Origin: Asanoa siamensis
GTDB taxonomy: Bacteria > Actinomycetota > Actinomycetes > Mycobacteriales > Micromonosporaceae
NCBI RefSeq assembly: GCF_016862555.1
Contig: NZ_BONE01000016.1
Span: forward strand, 1-64,000
DNA: 64,000 nt
Direction of reading: 5' to 3'
Shown: positions 8,741-16,682 of the stretch, in pieces
How the letters are laid out: each line of letters opens with the position of its first letter
Position numbering within the stretch: position 1 is the first letter of the stretch
Notes under the pieces: model-generated
Told to the model about the DNA's origin: nothing
Seen by the model: the letters and a program-made list of their open reading frames with translations, nothing else
The model's database searches: none
Made by a program: the position numbers and the translations under genes

Positions 8741-9556
8741 CTAATGGGCCGTTCTCCATCGAGCTATCCACCCGATGGCGTGATCCACCGCGTCTTTGAT
8801 CGGTATCAGGCGGGCGTACGCGTCTCCGACGGACCCGGTGCGCACGAACGGCCGGCTGTCGAGACTCTCGCCCAACTGGGGGAAGCAACTATCATCAAGG
8901 TCAATTGCTCGGAACAGCAGAGTGGTCCGGTGCCGGCCACGGGCGACGAAGCAGCGATATTGCTTGGTCCGCGTCGGCACACCCTTCGGCAGCCGGTATT
9001 CCGCGAGATGAAGCGCCGTGCATTTGTCGTAGCCGACGCCCACCATGAGGCTGTATCCGTTGGCGTCGTGCAGGGCCGCGAGCGGCGACTCGTCACCCAG
9101 ATGCGAATCGAGCCGGTGCCGGGCCATGAGGGTGCCGGCCGACGGGCCGATCGCGGCGAACGACGTCTGCGGATGACCACTGCGGACGGCGTCCGGCCGC
9201 GTCCGCACGTGTTCGGCCAGCAGGCCCATCCGGAACGACGGGCTCCGGTCACGGTCGAAGCCGGGCAGCCCCTCGACGTAGCGCTTGCGCTGCCGGCGGC
9301 GCATTCCGGCGATCGCCGCGTGGTGGTCGCGGCTGGTCGTCGAGTTGTTGGCCGTCTGGGTCGGCACCACCACGGTGCCGGTCGGCCCGATGACCTGCTG
9401 GATGGCGGACAGCAGCGTGTCGGGGCCGCCGCGGACGAAGCCCAGCGCGCGCATCGAGCAGTGCACGAGGACCTGGCCGCCCTGGGGCAGGCCGAGTCGC
9501 CGGAGATCGTCGACCAGCCGTTGCAGGTCGTGCGCCCGCTGCGCGACGGGTGTCAT
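8741..9556 (-). CDS. AAC(3)-family acetyltransferase inside the Fxs RiPP operon
   Basis: A 271-residue protein with the aminoglycoside N3-acetyltransferase fold. Conserved blocks: LVHCSMRALGFVRGG near the N-terminus, GTVVVPTQT, then GLPGFDRDRSP, MGLLAEHVRTRPDAVRSGHPQTSFAA, SHLGDESPL and LMVGVGYDKCTALHLAEYRLP. The ATG overlaps the fxsB stop (ATGA), so it is translationally coupled to the radical SAM maturase. That position argues for a role in peptide maturation or immunity rather than aminoglycoside resistance; that role is inference. Acetyl-CoA dependence follows from the family. Confidence 0.8.
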   Translation of the reverse strand: MTPVAQRAHDLQRLVDDLRRLGLPQGGQVLVHCSMRALGFVRGGPDTLLSAIQQVIGPTGTVVVPTQTANNSTTSRDHHAAIAGMRRRQRKRYVEGLPGFDRDRSPSFRMGLLAEHVRTRPDAVRSGHPQTSFAAIGPSAGTLMARHRLDSHLGDESPLAALHDANGYSLMVGVGYDKCTALHLAEYRLPKGVPTRTKQYRCFVARGRHRTTLLFRAIDLDDSCFPQLGESLDSRPFVRTGSVGDAYARLIPIKDAVDHAIGWIARWRTAH

Positions 9557-11871
9557 CAGCGCCAGGTCTCCGTCGCGCCGGCCATGCGCTCGACGAAGCG
9601 CTCGCCGAGGGCCGTGAGGGCGCCGCTGCCGCGCAGGCCGTCGACCGCGGCCAGGGTCCAGGCCCGGTACCGGTCGACGATCTTCTCCGCCTCCGCCTGG
9701 TCGGGACCCGGCCGGGCGGCGCGCCGCCCCCAGATCTCGGCCACCGCGAGATGGGCGTACGTGCCCTGGAAGACGCCTTCGATCGGGCGCTCGTCGGGCC
9801 GCCAGCCCACCCGCATGGTCACCGGCGAGTTCGGGTCGAACAGGTCGTACATGTCGAGCACGGCGCCGAGCTTGCTGTGCTGGAACTCGTGCACGAGGAT
9901 CACCGCGAGCGACGCCGGGTCGGTCGGCGCGGCGGCCACCGAGCCGAACGCGTCCCGGGCCGTGGAGGCACGCTTCTTGTCGCCCTCGTCGGCGGCCAGC
10001 GGGACGATCGCCATGAGTCCCGCACGCAGCCCGTCGACCTGGTGCGGTGACTCCTCCTTGATGATCGACCACGCGTCGCCGACCGCCTGGCGCCAGGGGG
10101 CCTCCTCCGGCGCGCTGGCCAGCCCCCAGCCGTGGCAGTCCCGGTGCGGGTCGCCGTGCTCGATGATCAGGTCGAGCCCGTCGTCGGTGATCCGGGGCGC
10201 GGGCTGCCACCAGGGCGCTGCCGGGCCGGCCAGGTCGACGTAGAGCTTCTCGTCGTCCAGGTGCACCGTGAAGCTCTGGTGCCCGGTCGACAGCACGGCC
10301 GTGCCGTCGTGCGCTTCGCCCAGCCGCACCGTGCCGAGCCCGGGCAGGTGGACCAGCCCGCCGGCGACCGGCACCACCACCTCGGTCTCGACACCGGCCC
10401 GCAGGCCCGCGGCGGCCGCCAGGTTGGCCAACCGGCTGACCCGCTCGTCGGGTTTGTTGAGCATGGCGACGGCCCAGGGACGCAGGTAGGGGTGGGCGAG
10501 GACCTGGTCGACGGCGGCGGGCGCGGCGCGCTCGATGGCGACCAGCGTCTCCCAGCCGGCCGTCGCCGTCGTGTCGGCGCGCGGCAGGTCGGCGACGCCG
10601 ACCACGAGCGCCCGGGTGATGGAGAGTTGGCTGTCGGCCAGCCACCGGATCGCGGTCGTGCCGCCGTGGCCGGTGGCGATCTCGTCCAGGAGGGTGGTGT
10701 GCTCCGCCTCGGTCGGCCGGACCCGCGCCTGCTGCGCCCGTTCCGATCCGTCGATGTTCATGATCAGCTCCTGGAGATCGGCGCAGTAGACGCTCGGGTT
10801 GTCGAAGCCGCTGCCGGTGCGGAACCGATGGGCGTAGAGGCCCCCGCCGCAACGCCGCACGAGCGGGCAGGCCTGGCACGTCGCGCTCAGGCCGGCGACG
10901 CCGATCTGTCGCTCGTGGACGGCCGGGTGCCGGGAGACCTCGTCGACCGAGTGGCTGAACACCGACATGCCGGTGTCGGGCGCACCGGCGTACGCCGTCT
11001 TGAGCGAGTCGACCTGCTCCCATGATCCGTCGGTGTCGATCACCAGCAGGTCGGCCGCGTCGGTGCCGAGTTGTTCGCTGCCGCCGGGGCCGCCGTCGGC
11101 GGTCGACAGGAGCGACTCGAACATCCGGATCCGCATCGGGCGCCCGTCGGCCACCCAGTTGGCGTGGATGACACCGAGCCAGGTCGCGTACGGGGTGGTG
11201 TCGTCACCCGGACGCAGCGGCGGGGTGTCCCACGTGGCGTGCGGAAGAAGGAAGTCGACGCTCGGCGGTCGTTCGTCCCGCAAGGCCTCGTAGACGGCGA
11301 CGGGGTCGTTGCGAACGTCGATCGTGCACAATATGCCGCCGAACAGCGACCGGTATTCGGGTCGCCGCAGCATGGCCAGTGCCCGGCGCACCTGCTCGTG
11401 GCTGCTGGCGCCGTTGCGGAAACGGCGGTGCAGGTCGTTGGCGGATCGGTCGCCGTCGAGGGAGACGCCTATCTTGACGCCGAACTCCAGCAGGACGTCG
11501 CAGATCGACTCGGTGAGCAGCACGCCATTGGTCTGCATGACCAGGCGGAGGTCGGTCACCGGCGCTATCGTCGCCCGGAGTTCGGTCAGGACGCTGCGGA
11601 GGCCGTGCGCTCCGAGCAGCAATGGTTCGCCGCCGTGCACGATCACGCTGACGCTCGGCAGGTGCCAGGCGCTCGCGTGTTCGGCGATCCGTCCCGCCAC
11701 CGCGCGTACGGTGGCGGGCGTGATCATTTTGCTCTTCTGACGCCAGCTTTGATCGGCGTGCTCGAAGACGTAACAATGGTCGCAGGCAAGATCACATCGG
11801 CCGTGCACCTTCAGCACGAACTGTCGCAGCGGGTGCGGCCCGCCGGTGATCCGACCCGCGGTGTCGGGCAT
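9556..11871 (-). CDS. fxsB: FxsB-type radical SAM/SPASM peptide maturase with C-terminal HExxH domain
   Basis: A 771-residue protein. The radical SAM [4Fe-4S] motif is Cys26-x3-Cys30-x2-Cys33 (CDLACDHC), followed by the GGEPLLL motif (about 80-86). A SPASM-type cysteine set follows at 332, 335, 341 and 363. The C-terminal half carries HEFQH (661-665), the HExxH-type peptide beta-hydroxylase-like domain known as a fusion to some FxsB proteins. FxsB enzymes belong with the Xye/Grr/Fxs maturases that form three-residue cyclophanes in their peptides, so the expected site here is Phe-Ser-Ser at the end of FxsA. Start and stop both overlap neighbours (ATGA on each side). Confidence 0.92.
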   Translation of the reverse strand: MPDTAGRITGGPHPLRQFVLKVHGRCDLACDHCYVFEHADQSWRQKSKMITPATVRAVAGRIAEHASAWHLPSVSVIVHGGEPLLLGAHGLRSVLTELRATIAPVTDLRLVMQTNGVLLTESICDVLLEFGVKIGVSLDGDRSANDLHRRFRNGASSHEQVRRALAMLRRPEYRSLFGGILCTIDVRNDPVAVYEALRDERPPSVDFLLPHATWDTPPLRPGDDTTPYATWLGVIHANWVADGRPMRIRMFESLLSTADGGPGGSEQLGTDAADLLVIDTDGSWEQVDSLKTAYAGAPDTGMSVFSHSVDEVSRHPAVHERQIGVAGLSATCQACPLVRRCGGGLYAHRFRTGSGFDNPSVYCADLQELIMNIDGSERAQQARVRPTEAEHTTLLDEIATGHGGTTAIRWLADSQLSITRALVVGVADLPRADTTATAGWETLVAIERAAPAAVDQVLAHPYLRPWAVAMLNKPDERVSRLANLAAAAGLRAGVETEVVVPVAGGLVHLPGLGTVRLGEAHDGTAVLSTGHQSFTVHLDDEKLYVDLAGPAAPWWQPAPRITDDGLDLIIEHGDPHRDCHGWGLASAPEEAPWRQAVGDAWSIIKEESPHQVDGLRAGLMAIVPLAADEGDKKRASTARDAFGSVAAAPTDPASLAVILVHEFQHSKLGAVLDMYDLFDPNSPVTMRVGWRPDERPIEGVFQGTYAHLAVAEIWGRRAARPGPDQAEAEKIVDRYRAWTLAAVDGLRGSGALTALGERFVERMAGATETWR

Positions 11872-12044
11872 CAGACGGCGGAGCTGAATTTCGCGACGTC
11901 CAGCTTGGGCGTGACCGCCTCATGATCGACAATGCGGCGCACCACCTTGGCGACCTGGCTCGCGGAGAGACTGTCCAACCTGGCCTCCCGGATGGTGCCT
12001 AACGAGGTGACGAGGCTGTTGGTCCTCACGGCTGCGGCGTTCAC
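11871..12044 (-). CDS. fxsA: FxSxx-COOH RiPP precursor peptide FxsA
   Basis: A 57-residue peptide that ends in Phe53-Ser54-Ser55-Ala56-Val57, fitting the FxSxx-COOH signature exactly. The leader is hydrophilic and helical (SLVTSLGTIREARLDS, then a VAKVVRRIVDHE segment), as in other FxsA peptides. GTG at 12044 was chosen because AGGAG lies six bases upstream; an upstream in-frame GTG at 12164 has no such site. The stop overlaps the fxsB ATG. The mature product is probably a short C-terminal peptide with a Phe-to-Ser cyclophane; no protease gene is obvious nearby. Confidence 0.88.
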   Translation of the reverse strand: MNAAAVRTNSLVTSLGTIREARLDSLSASQVAKVVRRIVDHEAVTPKLDVAKFSSAV

Positions 12045-12448
12045 TTTGTGCTCCTGATGAGTGAGCTTCCGGACGAGTATTGCCAGCTTGGAGTAACGAG
12101 CCTGCGGCGCCGAGGCCACGGCGGTAACCCTCCGTGGTCGTAGCCGGCGTGTGAATTGAACCACAGTCTCATGTGGTGGGTCTTAGGTTGGGGCAGGTTC
12201 GCGCGCGGCGGCGCCGAGCTGGCATGTGCCGCTCGCCGCGCGCGGATTCGGCAGCCATCGGCAGAGTACAGAGGGCATGCTCGTCTGCCGACACACCACG
12301 AGTCCGTCGGACATCCTGCCCGTCGGAATCGCCGCTGTCACCGATGAAGCTTTATTTCATCGTGAATTTTCCGGGGGGCAGAGATCCGGCCGTTCCGCTG
12401 TGCTCCCAAGCCGTGACCGTGTGCTTCCATTGCTGCGGGAGGCCGCCG
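12045..12448. other. Divergent intergenic region between fxsA and the NACHT gene
   Basis: About 400 bases without a supportable gene; reading frames extending into it from both sides lack ribosome sites and family similarity. It holds a short inverted repeat, CCACA (12161-12165) and TGTGG (12172-12176), that could be an operator near the middle of the divergent promoters. No confident -35/-10 pair was found for either gene. No regulator gene lies beside it. Confidence 0.45.
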
Positions 12449-15400
12449 GTGACGCCATTGCTGCGCTGGACATTGGTTGGCTTGGCTGCGGCCTGCGCAT
12501 TCGCCGGCACCTGGGTCCTTTGTCAACTGGTGATCGGCCTCGATCCCGATGATTCCAGCGCGATCGGTGGTGCCGCGATGGCGATTGTCACCGCGCCGGT
12601 CATCGCGTGGGCCGCGCAGCCGTCGACCGGCCAACGATCGACGGGTCTGCTGACCCGTCCGGCCGACCCTGATGAGCAGGGCGAAATCACCCTCGCGGAT
12701 TATCTGCGGGCCATCAGAAGTCGTTATAGCAGGGTCGACCTGGAGGTCCTGACTCCGCTGAATGACCAGGATGATTATCCGATCATCCCGCTGATCCAGG
12801 TGTTCGTACCGCAACAGGTCAAAGCCGATCCCCCTCCCGTCGAACTCCCGCGTGAGGTGACCCTGCGCCTGCGCGACTCTGATCTCGCCGATCCGCGCCT
12901 GCTCCCGGGGTCGATCACCCAGGCCCAACTGAACCGCGTCCGGCAGTACGAGCAGCGCGACCCGGTCGACGTCCTGCCCCTGATCGCCGGCGAGGGCCGA
13001 CGCCTGGTGCTGCTCGGTGACCCGGGCTCAGGAAAGTCGACCTTGGCCAGGTTCATCGCCCGGCGCCTGGCCGAGCCGACGGTCGACGGCGCCCTGGCCC
13101 CGCTGGAGGGTTGGCTGCCGATCCTGGTGGAACTACGCGAGTACGGCCGGCAGGACGAGCACGCCGCCGGTGACTTCATGGACTTCCTCGACCGGCAGCA
13201 CGCGCAGCACTCGACGGGCCTGCCGCGCGCGTTCCTCGAGGGTCATCTGGAACGGGACGGCCGCGCGATCGTCGTCTTCGACGGCCTCGACGAGATCTTC
13301 GACCCGGCCCGCCGCAACCGGGTGGCGGGCCAGATCGCCGGCTTCGCCGAGCGCCACCTGAAGGTGCGGATCGTGGTCACCTCACGGCCGGTCGGCTATC
13401 AGCGCTCGGTCCTGGAGGCGGCGGGCTTCAAGCGGTACAAGCTGCAGGACCTCGATCTCGGCCGGATGGCCCTGTTCGTACGCCAGTGGTACGTGATCGC
13501 CTGCGGCGGCGACGAAGGCGCGGCGGCGCCGCTGGAACGTCGGCTGATGGACGTGATCGGCTCCTCCACCGCGATCCGTGAGCTCGCCGGCAACCCGATG
13601 CTGCTGACGATCCTCGCGATCATCGGCCGCCGGCAGGCCCTCCCGCGTGACCGCTCGTCGGTCTACAAGCACGCGGTGACGGTCCTCGTCGAGCACTGGG
13701 ACCCGAGCAAGTTCCTGGTCAGCGACCGCGTGGGCGACCTGCCGTTCCTGGACCCGGCCGACCGCCTGGAGATGCTCCGGCTGATCGCCCGCAAGCTGCA
13801 GGACAGCGCGGCCGGGCTGTCGGGCAACTACATCACCGGGCCGGACCTGATGGCCGAGTTCGTCGCGTTCCTGCAGCAACGCGACCCGGCCAACATCAGC
13901 CTGGGGCAGGCCGGGGTGGCGGCCGAGCAGATGCTGCGCCAGTTCCGTGACAGGAACTTCATCCTGAGTCGCTTCGGCGGTGAGGTGTACGGCTTCGTAC
14001 ACCGATCGTTCCTGGAATATCTCACTGCCGCCGACATCGTCCATCGCTTCAACAACGAGCGCAGCCTCAGCGAGGCGGATCTCGTCGACGGCTATTTCGG
14101 GCGGCGGTGCCGGGAGGTGTCGTGGCACGAGGTGCTGCAACTGACCGCGGGGATGCTCGACGAGCGCTTCGTCAACGCGGCCGTGCTGCGCATGCTGTCG
14201 GCCGATCCGCACTGGGCCGCCGGCGACGACGTCGAGCCGCACCACATCCTGGTCGCGATCCGGTGCATCGGCGAGGTGCGCAAGCTGGGTCTGCTGGCCG
14301 ATTCCTGCCGCGCCGCGATCGACCAGCTGATCCGGCTGCTGACGGTGGCCCACCGCCGGGTGACGCGCTCCTACAGCGACTCGGTCAACCGGGCCATCGA
14401 ACAGTCCGTCCTGCCGGTCCTCATGACCTTCGCGGCGTACTGGCCGGGGCGCGAGACGTACCTCTCCTGGTTCCAGCGCAGCGGCTTCGTCGAGGCGGAC
14501 GACCCGGTGACGGGGCTGACGGCGACGCGGGTGGCGGTCACCCTGGGCGGGGACGATCCCGAGTTGCGGGCGTTCCTGGAGCTCCGCGCGAGTCACGGCT
14601 GGAGCGTCAACCATCGGGTCGCCGCGGCGGTCGGCCTGGTCCAGGGCTGGCCGACCGACCAGCGCAGCCTGGAGATCGTCCGCAGGCAGTGCGCCGCCGA
14701 CCCGAGCTGGGTCGTCCGGCTCGGCGCGCTGCAGGCGATGGTGGCGCTGGCCGGGCAGCAGAAATCGACCCTGGGCCTGCTGCGGGCGCGCGCGGTGGAC
14801 GACGAGAACGAGGAGATCCGGCGTACCGCGGTCCGGGCCTTGGCGACGCACTGGATCGACGCCCCGGACACCCGGTCGTTGCTCACCGGACGGGCCACCC
14901 GGGACGGGCATCACTACGTCCGCTCCGCCGCGCTGGAGGTGATCGCCGAGCGGTGGCCCGGCGACAGTGCCATCCGGGCGCTGGTCTTCCGGCAGGGCGG
15001 CACCGACCCGCACGAACACGTGCGGCAGGCCGCGCTGCGCCTGGTGGCCGCGCTCTGGGCGGGCGAGGTGGGCAGCCGCTCCTGGCTGCAGGACCGGGCC
15101 GAGGCGGATCCGAGCGCGGACGTGCGCCGGGCGGGGCTCACGGCGATCGCGAAGGGCTGGCCGGGGGACACCGCGTGGCTGCGGGTCCGTGCCGTGTCGG
15201 ACCATCACCCCGGCGTACGGCAGGCGGCGGTCACCGCGATCGCGGAGAACGACCCGGGCACCGCGGCGGACCTGCTCGGCCGGCTCGGTGACGAGAGCGG
15301 TGAGGTCCGGGAGGCGGTCCTGCAGGCACTGGCGGGCATCGGGTTCGGGGTTCCGGGGTTCGTCGAGGTGCTGCGCGGGCTGGCGGAGCGGGATCCGAGC

Positions 15401-16459
15401 GCCGACGTGCGCCTCGTCGCGTTGGAGGCGCTGGGCCCGCACGTCCGCCATGACGACGCGCTCCAAGGGTGGTTGCGGCAGCGGGCGCAGAACGACCAGA
15501 ACGATCGGGTACGCAGCACCGGCGTGCGCCTGTTGAGCGAGACCTGGCACGAGGATCCGCTGGTCGAGATCTGGTTGCGCGAGACGGCGTCGCGGGACCG
15601 GTCGGCGTCCGTACGCCGCGCCGCGGTGACGTCGCTGGCCACCGCCGGTCGCGACGACGACGACACGCTGCCGTGGCTGCTGCGGTGCGCGGTCGACGAC
15701 CCCGACGTCGACGTCCGGATGACGGCGGTCCACCACATCGCTGACGGCTGGGCGGAGTCACCGGGCGTCCGGACCTGGCTGCACGCGCGCTTCGCGAACG
15801 AGCCGGCCGAGGACGTCCGCAACCTGGTCATGCGCGCACTGGTGGCCCGCTGGCACAACGAACCGGAGACCTACGCCCTGCTCTGCGCCGGCGCACAGCA
15901 GGACCGCCACGAGTTCATCCGCCGCGCGGCGGTCTGGATGATCGCCGACGGATGGCCGGACGAGCCGGGTGCACTGACGCTGCTGCGGGGCTGCGCGATG
16001 AACGACACCCACGAGATCGTCCGGCGAGCGGCGGTGCAGGCGGTCGCCGTGGGCTGGCACGACGACCCGGAAACGCTGGGCCTCCTGCTCGGCCGCGCCA
16101 CGGACGACCCACACGAACACGTCCGCGCGGGCGTCCTACGCTCGATAGCCAGCGGCTGGCACGACGACGCGGCGACCTTGCCGCTGCTGGTCCGCCGCGC
16201 GACCGCCGAGCAGCACCCGGCCGTCCGCTCCCTGGTCCTCCAGATCATCGTCTCCGGCTGGCCGGTCACCGCGGAGTCGCTGCACACGGCCCTGACCCTG
16301 GCGGCCGGCGACCCGGCACCCGCGGTGAGACTGACCGCGGTGCAGGCACTGGCCCGCTTCTGGCACAGCGACGCCGCGGTCGCGGCCCTGCTCCACCGCC
16401 TCGCAACAGACGACCCGGACGAGGACATCCGGCAAGCGGCCCACACAGCGGCCCGCTGA
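12449..16459 (+). CDS. Membrane-anchored NACHT NTPase with C-terminal HEAT-type repeats
   Basis: A 1336-residue STAND protein. GTG at 12449 has GGGAGG seven bases upstream, which is why it was preferred to earlier in-frame starts. Two hydrophobic segments (about 8-30 and 39-56) should anchor it in the membrane. The NACHT domain follows: Walker A GDPGSGKS (190-197), Walker B VVFDGLDE (about 267-274), VTSRPVGY. From about residue 690 to the end there are some 18 HEAT-like repeats of 30-36 residues, each with a core like D-P-x-x-x-V-R-x-A-A-V. NACHT proteins with repeat arrays include bacterial anti-phage sensors, but none of the usual nuclease effectors is visible. It is divergent from fxsA. 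Confidence 0.85.
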   Translation: MTPLLRWTLVGLAAACAFAGTWVLCQLVIGLDPDDSSAIGGAAMAIVTAPVIAWAAQPSTGQRSTGLLTRPADPDEQGEITLADYLRAIRSRYSRVDLEVLTPLNDQDDYPIIPLIQVFVPQQVKADPPPVELPREVTLRLRDSDLADPRLLPGSITQAQLNRVRQYEQRDPVDVLPLIAGEGRRLVLLGDPGSGKSTLARFIARRLAEPTVDGALAPLEGWLPILVELREYGRQDEHAAGDFMDFLDRQHAQHSTGLPRAFLEGHLERDGRAIVVFDGLDEIFDPARRNRVAGQIAGFAERHLKVRIVVTSRPVGYQRSVLEAAGFKRYKLQDLDLGRMALFVRQWYVIACGGDEGAAAPLERRLMDVIGSSTAIRELAGNPMLLTILAIIGRRQALPRDRSSVYKHAVTVLVEHWDPSKFLVSDRVGDLPFLDPADRLEMLRLIARKLQDSAAGLSGNYITGPDLMAEFVAFLQQRDPANISLGQAGVAAEQMLRQFRDRNFILSRFGGEVYGFVHRSFLEYLTAADIVHRFNNERSLSEADLVDGYFGRRCREVSWHEVLQLTAGMLDERFVNAAVLRMLSADPHWAAGDDVEPHHILVAIRCIGEVRKLGLLADSCRAAIDQLIRLLTVAHRRVTRSYSDSVNRAIEQSVLPVLMTFAAYWPGRETYLSWFQRSGFVEADDPVTGLTATRVAVTLGGDDPELRAFLELRASHGWSVNHRVAAAVGLVQGWPTDQRSLEIVRRQCAADPSWVVRLGALQAMVALAGQQKSTLGLLRARAVDDENEEIRRTAVRALATHWIDAPDTRSLLTGRATRDGHHYVRSAALEVIAERWPGDSAIRALVFRQGGTDPHEHVRQAALRLVAALWAGEVGSRSWLQDRAEADPSADVRRAGLTAIAKGWPGDTAWLRVRAVSDHHPGVRQAAVTAIAENDPGTAADLLGRLGDESGEVREAVLQALAGIGFGVPGFVEVLRGLAERDPSADVRLVALEALGPHVRHDDALQGWLRQRAQNDQNDRVRSTGVRLLSETWHEDPLVEIWLRETASRDRSASVRRAAVTSLATAGRDDDDTLPWLLRCAVDDPDVDVRMTAVHHIADGWAESPGVRTWLHARFANEPAEDVRNLVMRALVARWHNEPETYALLCAGAQQDRHEFIRRAAVWMIADGWPDEPGALTLLRGCAMNDTHEIVRRAAVQAVAVGWHDDPETLGLLLGRATDDPHEHVRAGVLRSIASGWHDDAATLPLLVRRATAEQHPAVRSLVLQIIVSGWPVTAESLHTALTLAAGDPAPAVRLTAVQALARFWHSDAAVAALLHRLATDDPDEDIRQAAHTAAR

Positions 16460-16682
16460 GCCCCGCCCGCGGCCCTGCGTTAGACGAGGACGTCGGGTAG
16501 GTGGGGCTGGTACATGCCTTGAGCGAGGACTTCGACGAAGACATGGGGCCAGGCGGTGCTGGTCCGTCCGGGTCCGGACACCGCGCTGCTCGATCTGCCC
16601 CGCTGTTGCGTGGCGATCGGGTCGCGGCGAGGCAGGCCGGCGGGCCGCGGACCCTCACCCGTTGGGCTGGCCGGCTTGGCGG

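Noticed and set aside
8741-9556. Aminoglycoside resistance gene
   Set aside because: The fold is AAC(3)-like, but the coupled position in a RiPP operon makes a resistance label unsupported, so it was not called that.
13382-15736. 784-codon open frame antisense to the NACHT gene
   Set aside because: No recognisable domain; the plus-strand frame has NACHT and repeat motifs throughout.
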